Assembly: GCF_014356525.2 (NCBI RefSeq)
Contig: NC_052505.1
Location: forward strand, 5,711,836 to 5,775,835
DNA: 64,000 nucleotides
Origin: Nilaparvata lugens
Taxonomy: Eukaryota; Arthropoda; Insecta; Hemiptera; Delphacidae
Direction of reading: 5' to 3'
Positions 26,101-38,100 of this stretch are shown one piece after another. Position 1 is the stretch's first letter; each line of letters starts with the position of its first letter. Under the pieces are notes generated by a model. That model was not told the DNA's origin, did no database searches, and saw only the letters and a program-made list of their open reading frames with translations. The position numbers were made by a program, and so were the translations under genes.

Positions 26101-29100
26101 ACCGTCGCTGGTCTCGACTGTCGCAGGACTCTTCTGTCGTTTGCCTCGTTTGACATCGACCCGATATTTTAAACGGGCACTGGACGAACTGAGATTTCGA
26201 CAAACTAAGACGCTCTCTAACAGCTGATTAGTGATTTTTCTCAGTAGGAGTTTCTATAAGACCACCACATACGGCGGTCATTTTTTTCTAGGCTCAGGTC
26301 CGGTAGTATATAGGAGGTCCTGATTCAACTCAAGGAATAATCCATATAATTTGCGTCCCTCCAATCCATTACAATTTGATATTGACTTTACCAGCTCAAG
26401 TGTATGTAGACGTCAGTTTGAATATCAGTGTTACTTGTTTAAAAATAAAGTCCCAACTGAATTCATTATTAATGGAATTACAAAATCCATAATAAATCTT
26501 ATAATGGATTGGATTAGGATAAATTTTTATTTTAAAATATCTATATCCATTATGTAGTGTTACATACATGTTTTATAAATAAAAAAAAAATTGTCATGGC
26601 TTCCTTGTATTGGTCTTTTTGAGTTTGTCATTTGCTTGTAATTTGGTTACTTTGTCTTTTTTGTTACTGAGATGTGACCTGGTTTCCGTGATTTTATTTA
26701 TTTTACTTGTTTGAATAAGCTCTATTTTCCTTCTATTGACACGTTTGCTGTACCTAGTTGTTCGAACTCGGCTCACAAGTTTTTCTTTGCCGGTAGTGCC
26801 ATTTTGTAAGTCAAGATAAAATAAGATTCTTTATTTCGCATCCAATTTACAACAACAGAACAGCGCACAAAACTAAAAAAAGATAGCAAATAAGAATAAT
26901 AAAACAATAGCCTACTCAAGACAACTTTTTAACCGAATAAATATGAAATTTGCTGATAATACTAATTGTATTAATTCTCATTATAGGATGATGAAATGTA
27001 ATCTAGCACAGCTACTCTGTTTTACAAAAATACACCATATATTAATGCACGAAATAAAATACTGCATGCAAAGACCTTGATGAAATATGACCTTGACCTT
27101 AAAATATTTATTTTTTCAAACTGCATTATTTTATGGCAAAATAAATGAAATTGAATTTGAATTTGTTTGGATGAACTGACCTGAGGATTGGCTATACGCA
27201 CTGAAAACCTGACGTACTGGACATACACAAGTAGCGCCCAGCGGTCAAATGGGAGAGATACAAGGCTCCGATACACACGTACACTGTTTACGTCATGACG
27301 TCATCACTGCCAGTCACATTATTTATCTGTCTCCCTCACTCTCTTTGGAAGTAATAACGGCATATAAACTTTCCAACAACCATTTATAACAACCATTCCT
27401 TCCTATTCGACTCAAAAAGTGTTACATTGATTTATCTCGACTTGTGACGAATTTTGAAATCATGAATAGGCCTACATCAAATTTCCAGCTCTGACTGTGT
27501 TGAAAAGGTTGACGACCGGGTTTCTCAAAACCACACCACCCCATCAACTTTTCGATAATTAGCAAATATTGACTCTTTCAGGCTGTCACCATGAGTGAGA
27601 AAATGAGTAGTGTTGATATGTTTGCTACGCTGAGTGACGGAGGTTCATAGTTATTAGTGTTTCAAGGTTTTAAGTATTCAAAAAATATATCTTTATCTTT
27701 CACCCACATTGTCTTTGTCATTAAAACAAAATTCAGAAATGAAAGGCAAAAAATTAGAATGAATTATTGAGACGATGTGTTTGCTAGAACCAATTTGACA
27801 GAGATTATTTATTAAAGATGAAAATCTTAATGAATGATTGTTCGTACAATCATGGTTCTAGCCCAATCTTTCAATATCAATCAGAATGGAATTATAGGAT
27901 AGAAGTATGTATCTCATGAACTTGGCTAATATGTTGTCATAATACAGTAGTGTTTTGCTTGAAGCTTCCTTAGGATACTGTAGTGAATTTGAATTTCGCT
28001 CCTTCAGTCGGGGAACGTAATGTCGGCTGCTAGTGAGAGCGAAATGGCATCACTCGTGATGACGTCACGGACGTTCACTTTGTTACGTTCAATCTGTGAG
28101 TGCCCAAACACATTCTGACCGCTGCGCGCAAGTTGCAGATTCCCGACGTACTGACCTGAGGATTGGCTCTAGCCGAGGACCGCCTCCTGCGCACAACAGG
28201 CACGGGGGGGGCCTCCTCATCCCCACTGCACGCCTCCTTCTCCTCAACCTGGACGTCCGGTTGTTTCTTCACCCTCCTCTTGTATTTGCTGCCCTTCTCA
28301 GCGCCTTCTTGCGCCTGCGCCTTATCCACACCGTCGTCCGTCAAACTGCTCTCCGATCCGCTCTTAGCTAGAAGGGCTGAAACAATAGAAAATGTGAATG
28401 CAAGTTGATTCTAGATAATAAAGCAGTTGATGTCTATCGTCTACAATAAAGTTTATCATAAAGTAGTTGACGTTTATCGACTATAACTAATAGTTCTGTG
28501 AACAGTAGACCTCGCGCAGTTAAAAACTACAGACTCCATCAGAGTGAATTATGTCCTGCACTGACGTGTCGGCGAGATATCGGTGTGTATACAACTGATG
28601 GCTGATTCAAATGTTGTATCGACAATAATAATTATTATCATTAGAATGCTAATAATTTGTTGTAAACAACTATGCTACTACAGTATCATCAAAAGCTTAC
28701 CGTGTTGAGAGCAGAGAAAAGTAGGAAGAAAATACTTTGCTATTTCAAGTTATTAATTGCATGCCTTACTGCATGCAATTAATAGTCCACACAACAGCTG
28801 TTTTTCACTGAGTTACATTGAGATATTGAATTGCATGCACTCGACAGCTGATTTATGATGAATAATTCTATAGTCTGATTTCTACTCTAATATTAGCGTA
28901 TGAAGGAGGCTCTTTTTTCCTTTTATATTATCCTTGAAATGCAAAATTTCCAAAAACCTTGTATATACGTCGACGCGCAATTTAAAAAGGAACATACCTG
29001 TCAAATTTCATGAAAATCTATTACCGCGTTTCGCCGTAAATGCGCAACATATAAACATTTAAACATTAAGAGAAATGCCAAACCGTCGACTTGAATCTTA

Positions 29101-32100
29101 GACCTCACTTCACTCGGTCAATCAACTTAGATACAATAGTTGAGTGACCAACCTTCTGTCCACTAACTTTGCTTGCATACAACTAATGTAACCCACCTGG
29201 ACCATCAGGATCGAATTCGGCAGATATGCTCATCTGCTTGACTAGTTGTTCGTGCACCCTGGTCTTTCTGTCGCTCTCCTCCGCCTTCTCACTCCCTCTC
29301 CTAGGCTTCACGTCTCCATCCTCTTGCTCCTCAGGCCCCACACTTAGCGTCAAAGATGGCCGGTCATCCTTTGGCACCTGCACGTAGTCCACTGACCACA
29401 TCTGCAAAGCGACAATCGATTAGCACTGACAGACTGAAATTGGCATAACACATTCAAAATATCCATGGTAAGCTAAGTTTCTTATATTTGAATCTGTATT
29501 TGCAGTCAAAATACATTTATATAATCGATATTCTAGCATCGATGTTCGATATTCTAACATCGATATTCGATATTCTAACATCGATATTCGATATTTTAAC
29601 ATTGATATTCGATATTCTAGTACCGAGTATCGATATTCTAATATTACTTACAGATATTTTAATATTGATAGAACTGGTGCACTCAAAGTAAAGTGTCCCC
29701 AAATAGACAGCTTTGCAGCTTTGAAAAAACACAGTTTTATTCTGTCACATCCACATTTATTGAACTTTGCACCGCCAAAAAGTCAATGTATCTCATGTCA
29801 CACTTGACTTTATCTGGTGAATCACGAAATCTATCTGACAATCAGAATTTTCATGTACATCTCAATAAGGAATTCCTATGTGCTTAGTCATGCAGCATTT
29901 ATTATTCCGTAAACATATTCTTCTGAATCCATTAGTAGTAATATCTATGATTAAAGTGTTGAAAAAATAATACTTATGTTGAATCAGTGTTTGAAAGATG
30001 GATTTAATGCATTCATAGTTGTTGATTTATCAATAGATGGTTCAGGAAATATGCGATATACGACGAATCTCACAGAATAACATTTCTTCCATCCATTCTT
30101 TCCATCTTCCATTTTAGGATGAATAACAACAGTTTAGCTAAGCTGAATTTGAAAAAATTGTAAATTATTCTGTCATTCTTCAGTAATTTATGATGGATAT
30201 GAGTAATTAATATGAACAACTCTTTTTCATGAGGTGAATCATGTTTCTCCAACATTTCCCAGTTTTTCAATGATATGGGGACTGATAATTATATTATGTG
30301 TCGGCCTTCTAAGGAACCATTATCTACAGCTGGTACCAATCAACTACACTTCAACTCCAAACTACCGTATTAATACCAGTAGGCTACACAATTTATCGAC
30401 AGTACAAAATATTGAATAAAATTCAATAAAAAATCTTTTAATCAAAAACACTTGATCCGTTAATCGATATAACTTATATTATCAATGTCTATATAGTAAA
30501 TTTACTAAAAATCAATTCTAAACACCGAAGACAGCACAATTATTCTAAACAAAACAATGTCTTTAGAGCATGTAAGTTTTAACATGTGGCCGCACTGCTG
30601 GATGGTTATACACAGAACAGTCATTTTGTTTTTAGTCGGGGGGTTTAGAATAAAATACATGGGCGGTTATGGAGCAGCACACACTCTTATCCACTATCTA
30701 CCGACGGCTGTTGGATGACGCAATGTTCATAACAGCTGATTTATATTTCTGTGTGTGGCCAACTCACAAATCTTCTAAAGGATCACATGTAAACTTTGAA
30801 GGACCGTAGGAAAGAGTCCTGAAGTCGGATTATAAATTTGACAGGCCATAAACCTGGTCCTAACGAACAAAACTAAAAGAAATCATCAAATTGGATGCAC
30901 ATATAAAAAAGTTATTGAATGTCAAAATTTGAGGCTCGATTTTTATTTATATTATAGATAAATTAATACAAGACTGCAGTTTTGTGTTGGAAACCAACAC
31001 ATCTTCAGCTGTTGGTTTCAACACAAAACTGCAGTCCTGTATTAAAGTCTAATAAATGTGGATGTGACAAAATAAAACTGTGTTTTCAATGATGGAAAAA
31101 TTCCACAATATCAGTTTTCATTCAACAAATTTTATTAAGCTTTGCAGCTTTCCATAGGAAGTATGATTTGAACACAAAACCATAAACAATAAAATATTAG
31201 AGTTAAGTTTCACCATAGAGAATAGATAGCATAAGTCCCGCCGCAAAGTAGACCTACACTAATCCACGAAAAGCAACCCACGCCGTGGGATGTTAAGTAA
31301 ACCCAACGTTAGTAGACAAAAGGTTGATCACTCACAGGTGTATGATTCAAAGTGGTGGGGGGAACGCCAGTGTGACGTCACGTGTAGTAAAAATGTTCTA
31401 GAGTAACCACATTGAGCATACAGTTTATTCAAATATATCGTCGTTTAATCTCCTCAAGATTGACCTAGAACTTTAAAATTATCCATACTTATAGCGAATG
31501 AATCACCGATTCTAATGATGTTGTTAAATATTTCAAGTTCATTCAACTTTTATGAATAAAATGAAGTTGAAAATTTTTCATGAATCTAAAAACGTGACAC
31601 GAAAAAGTTAATAAGCTGAAAAAGCGTTAGTAGACAATGTTATACTATTATAATTTCAGATTAACACTTAAAAAATCTTGATAAACCAATGCATCGCAAT
31701 AAACCGATAAACCGATCCCGATAAATCCGATGAATTTCATTCATTGTAAATGCACTGAACACATGCTGGTATCGAGCACATGTTCTACAAGAATCAAAAT
31801 ATCTCATCCCCGAAATTCACAAGCTGATGTATAGCCAAACTACAAAATATAAACACGTCCTAGAAGATGAAGAAACCTTAAGGGTTTGAAAGGGAAGGTT
31901 AGAAGGTGGGGGTTTTTGCTTTTATATGGCAAAATGCTTGTATTATTCAAATGTTTTAATAATTATTGTAAAGCAGAAACAGAAAGCTTGCATGTCAGAA
32001 AATGTTTGTGTTATTTAATTTGACTATACAACACCATATGATTTTCAAGAATGCGATATTCTGCCTACTCTGTACTACAGCCTACGTCACGGCTGCAGTT

Positions 32101-35100
32101 CCCCCACTCCAATTGCATTTCAACGAAAATACTATAGATGAGTGACCAACCTTCTGTCTACTAACTTTGAAGTAAACTATTGCTAGGCTTCTCTAGACAT
32201 CACTGTTCAATACATGCAATGAATTGCATGTCTTTGTCAGCTGATTGATTATGAATAGTTCTGTAGCAATGGTTTACAAAACATCCCACGGCATGGGTTG
32301 CTTTTCTTGTTATTATTTACTGTCTATAATGTATTATTATTTTACTTTACTTGCTATTATTTATTGTATTATTAAGAATATTTAAATATATGTATACATA
32401 GTATTTTTAAAAAACTGACTTTATTTTGACGTAGCCTATTACAATTGAGTTTGTTTGACGGCAATAAAAATATTCTTATTCTTATTTCGTGGATTAGCGT
32501 GGGTATACTTTGCGGCGGGCCTAAGAAGATGGTGTGGTCGTTTAAGATCCAAAATACAAGCTGAATACTGTCGACTACTGTCAATTATTACTGTTTTGGC
32601 CTGGTGAGAGTGTAATAGAGGCACAATCTGAAAGACACCGTCACATAACCTATATTATTTGGACAATTAAAACTAAATTAGGAAATTGAAGAAGTTTTAG
32701 GCAATAGCCTGTTTTTTCTTTTCCGATTCTTGTATTTTTTGCTAACCATATAAATAAATAACTTCACGAATAGTCCTACTACAGAGTGTCTGATAAGTCA
32801 CTCCATTTTTTTATACAGCTATAATTTCTTTATTTATGAAACAATTTTGTTAGAACTACATTTTGCAATATTACATTTTTCTCGATTAAAATAGAATCTT
32901 CAATTCGATATTCAAAATAACAATAAAACTTGATAGCAAATATCAGTGTAATCGATATACCGGGAATTTATCAAATACACTAAAGTTGGATAACCTACTG
33001 TAACAAAGTTCAATTTCTGAAGTAACAAATAATTCTAAACAACATAAAGTTTAAATAAAAATTTCAAAAAAGTTTTATCGGAAATAATAGATATAATATT
33101 TGTAAACTTGTAGTCTTTATTAGTTGGCAATTGATGACGTGGCTATGTATCGCTTTGGAGCTTTAGGCGTTTATTTCAGGTGTTTCTCTCAGGAGTCTCT
33201 CTCAAGAAAATATGGCTACTGGCTAGAGTTGAATTATTTTAGTCCTCTTGTAATTTTTCTGTTTAAGTGAAGTTTAAAATGTTTTAATTGATATCTGAAT
33301 AATTTTATTATTTTCTAAATTTTGTGTTGAATGTTTTGTGTAATTTTGAAGTCTGTAGCCAAACAAATGAGTTCAATATGAAGAGATAAGTATTTTAGCT
33401 TGTAAGAATTTTCTGTTTAAGTATCAAATGGTTTTGTTCAGTAAATTTTCGTTGTAAATTGCCCAATTTTTATGAAAATTATAATTTGATTTGCTCTGAA
33501 CTGGACTTCTTATTTATAGGCATTAAATCCATTCATGATTTATCAAGATGTTAGCATAATTGGAACCGATGACTTTCCTTGGGTGATAGGTGAAATACTA
33601 TCAAACCTTTTGGACAAATTTGGTAGCACGCCAATTTGTTAGATAGAGCACTCCTTGAGGTTGTGTTTAACACCAATTTCCACGTTATAATGGCAGTGAA
33701 GGAAGATAGGAGAAAAACGTTGTCAAGTCTCTCCATTTTGCCACTGAGTGAACACGCTGTTACTCAATTCATCCCATTAAATTTGATCTAATAATAGTTA
33801 TAATTTCCTTGATAAAATAATCAATTTAATGTCAAATCAATCAAGAATATTTATTTTTTCATAATTTGATTCAAAAATTTGCTTCCATAACTGAGATCAG
33901 ATTTTATTTTTATACAAACTTGAAATGGTGGCTATTTTAAAAAGCTGTGATACACCAATCTGAATCTCAAAACAACAGAAATGGAGTTATTTGGTAGGTA
34001 TTCTATTCCAAATTCTTTTAAAAATAATAGAAAAATGGAAATCCTATTAGAAATAAGTAATTTCAATGGAAATAATTCTAAAATAACCTTTCAATATTAT
34101 CTATACCGGTACGAGTAGGTCTAACCTATACGTGTAGGCTAACTGAAGTATGGATGAAGTCTAGGATGGTTAGTTATCTACTTTTAAAATGTCATTTCAG
34201 GTATTTTGTGTTTCTCATACGGTAATGTCTAAAAATTATTTAATTGATTCAAAAATACATTTTAAATCAATTATACGACTTGTGTACTAAAGTATTTTGA
34301 TAGAATGAAGAAAAAAAATAGCGGCTGAGAATTCTTTGTCTACTTTTGTACAGCCACTGTCAAAAGTAAAAATAGAATATTCTGGAAAACAGACAACATT
34401 GCAAAGCTAGAGAGAGATAGCGCTATCTGTTTTGTTGTATGATAGAAAAGGACAGCAGCAGTATTGTCAATCCTACACTGCCATTATAACGTGGACCTCA
34501 CTATAGTGTCTCATACTGTGCCGTTCATACACTCTCACCCCAACAAAACAGTAATAATAGACAGAAGTCAACAGTAATCAGCTTGAATTTCGGAACATGA
34601 ACGACCTATACCAAGGAATATCTTCTTATGATATCTTTTCTCTAGAGTTAAGGTAAGGTTCACATTATAATAGCAATATTTAATTAACAATGGTGTTGCT
34701 ATCTTGTCTATCATTCGACAAAGCAGATAGAGCTATAGTGAGGTCCACGTTATAATGACAGTGGATAAAGATAGGAGAATAGCGATGCCAATTCTCTGCA
34801 TTAATTAATTATATTTCGAGAGTATCAGTACAAAACAGTACTAATAGACAGAAGTCAACAGTAATCAGCTTGAATTTCGGAACATAAACGACCTATACCA
34901 TGGAATATCTTCTTATGATATCTTTTCTCTAGAGTTAAGGTAAGGTTCACATTATAATAGCAATATTTAATTAACATTGGTGTTGCCATCTTGTCTATCA
35001 TTCGACAAAGCAGATAGCGTTATAGTGAGGTCCAGGTTATAATGACAGTGGATAAAGATAGGAGAATAGCGATGCCAATTCTCTGCATTAATTAATTATA

Positions 35101-38100
35101 TTTCGAGAGTATCAGTGTGGTTTCCGTCCTGAAAGAGCGACAGCAGACCAAATCTTTACAATAAGACAGATCACAGAAAAGTTCTATGAGCATGACCTCG
35201 ACCTACACATTTTATTCATCGATTTTAAACAAGCCTTCGATAGTATAATAAGGGGTGAGTTATGGAAAGTACTAGAGCATTATGGCTTACCGAAGAAGTT
35301 GATCAAACTTGCCAAAATGTCAATGAACAAGACTACGGCCATGATAAAAGTTGGATCTAGAGAAATTGGAAAGTTTGAGTTCAATACTGGCGTAAAGCAA
35401 GGTGCCGGACTGTTAGCACTCCTATTCAATGTTGCATTACATCGTGTGATAGACGTCATTGACAAGAGAGGCAGCATTTTTCATAAAATGTATCAAGTAT
35501 GTGCTTATGCCGATGACGTAGCCATAATTGCCAGAAGAAAATATATCCTCCAGGACACGTATAAATTACTCGAAAGAGAAGCACAAAAGATTGGTCTCCT
35601 AGTCAATAAAAATAAAACAAAATACATGAAAATATCAAGCGCGAAGGGTTCCACAGAGTCTGAGAATCGATAATAGGTTGTTTGAGGGAGTGAAAAACTT
35701 CAGCTATCTGGGTGTTGAATTGTATAATCAGAATATGATGAGCACCAGTATCAAACAAAGAATATTGTCCGGAAATAGAGCATACTACAGCAACATGAAG
35801 CTTCTGAAGAACAGGCTCATCAGTAGAAGCAGCAAGCTTAAGATTTATGAAACCCTTATAAGACCTGTAGTTACCTATAACTCTGAATCATGGACTTTGA
35901 CTAAGGAAGACCAACATAATTTGAGTGTATATTTGAACGAAAGTTGCTTAGTGTACGGTTCTGTTAAAGAAGGAGAAGAGTGGAGAAGGAGAACCAATGC
36001 TGAACTTGAACTATTAATAAAAGGCCGTAGTATAGTACGCTTCATAAAGGCACAGAGACTAAGGTGGTTCGGACATATTCATAGGATGGATGAAACCAAA
36101 ATGCCAAAAATAGTGCTTAAAGAGAAGCTTCACTCAAGAAGAAAACAAGGCAGACCAAGAATTCGATGGGAAGATGAGATAAGGGATGATTTGATAAGGA
36201 TGGGTTATAGAGGATGGAGAGGATTTATAATGGATAGAAACGTTTGGAGGAATGTTGTGTAGGAGGCCTAAGCCCACAATGGGCTGTAGAGCTATATAAA
36301 AAAAATTAATTATATTTCTACACTGTCAAAAACATGATTGGCATCGTTGTGGACCTAGAAAAGGATAGTACCACCGGCTTTGTCGAATAATAGAAAAGGA
36401 TAGCAAAACCAAAGTTGATCAAATACTGTCATTATAACGTGGACCTCACTATATCCATTTCTAGCTCTGCAACGTTGCCAGAACGTTTTAAAACAATGTT
36501 GGTAAGGGATAGCGCTAGCTGCTTTGTCGAATGATGAACAATGAAAGCAACACATCATTGTTTATCAAATATACGGCCCTTAAAACATGAACCTCACTAT
36601 CTGTAGGCTAATTAGATAGGTAAGTTAGATAGGTAAGTTAGATAGTACGTACAACTCCGTCGCTGGACCCAGTCATAATAAAGTTTTGCGCGTGGTATTC
36701 TCGACACGGCGAGAAGAAGCCAATTTAGAGGAACAATTACTCGACTATCGATATTTTAGTATCAACTATAATATAATGTAAGTATCGAATATAGTTATTT
36801 GATTTTGAATTTTAAGCCGATGGTCCTATAGTGAGGTCCATGTTATAATGGCAGTGATGAAAGATAGCAGAGGAGCGTTGCCAATCCTCTGTCTTGTCAA
36901 TGCCTTCTATAGACGGTAGCTGATACATGTTTATTGATGTAATATTAACTGTTCAGTCTCATTTAAAATAATCAATTATATTTCATTAAGCAAGAAATTA
37001 TATTTTTCAATAATTTCATAATGAATTTTCATAATTAGCATGAAATATTTTGTTAATTGATTATTAATTCGACATTGTTACAAGACGATGCCCCCTGTGG
37101 ATTGGGGGAGCTTTGAGTCGATCATTGAATTGAATGACTGCCTTTATTTTCCTAGAGAGCGAAGTTAGGGCGCAGTCGGCCCTCTATTACACTTAACTTT
37201 CTATTACAGTACTCAAGAATGTGTTGAAAACCAGAATTCACCCACAGTATCCATGCTTGTCGTAGGAGGCGACTAAAATGTACCTCAAGGCAACTCCAGA
37301 AGTTGCCTTGCCTTCAAACCCACGGGATCTGCCCCATCAGGGCAGTTTCGGAGGGGCAAAAAGAAAAACCCAAGACACCAGAGATGGGCGAAACTCCAGG
37401 CACAAATGTGGGTCAAGAGGCTGAATCGAGGGTGGCCGGGCGCCCTAGAGGCAGTTTGGCGCCCCCTCTCTCAGCGGAGGGACCTACAAAAAGGCCAGGA
37501 GTGGAACTGACGTAGGTCACGAGTTGTGGGTGGAGAGACCAAACCTCACCACTGCTCAAAGAAGGGCGGCCATTTAGGCAAAACTTCTTGGAAGAGGTGA
37601 GGCCTTTGACCTAAAAAGAAAAAACCCAAGAGACCAGAGATCTTTTAGGCACAAATGTGGGTCAGGAGGCTGAGTCAAGGGTGGCCGGACAACTTGGCCG
37701 CCCCTTCCTCAGCAGAAGGACCTCACGTGGGTCACGAGGACTAATCAGTCTGAAGAGACTGCCAAGCATATCACACTGGATTGCGGCAAGGATTGCAACC
37801 AGGTGATGAATGAAATGTTAGTATAGGGAAAAACTCCTTGTTCTTGTAACGGACATTGGTATTTGTTTGCCTAGCTTACATACTACTTGGGAACACAATA
37901 AGCTTCGGTTGACGTGTGGGGTTCTTTGAACCTTTGGATCCTTGAATCCGTCCTTTCAAAACAATAAACAATATACAATACAAGACGATCTGGCAACAGA
38001 GCAAAGCGAGAAAGAGATAGCGCTATTCGCTTTGTTGAATGATGGACAAGGATAGCAATACCATAGCCAATCAAAAACTGCCATTATAACGTGGACCTCA

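Noticed and set aside
26042..26227. Short ORF in the GC-rich TIR element
   Set aside because: It follows the 102-bp repeat structure and has no recognised domain.
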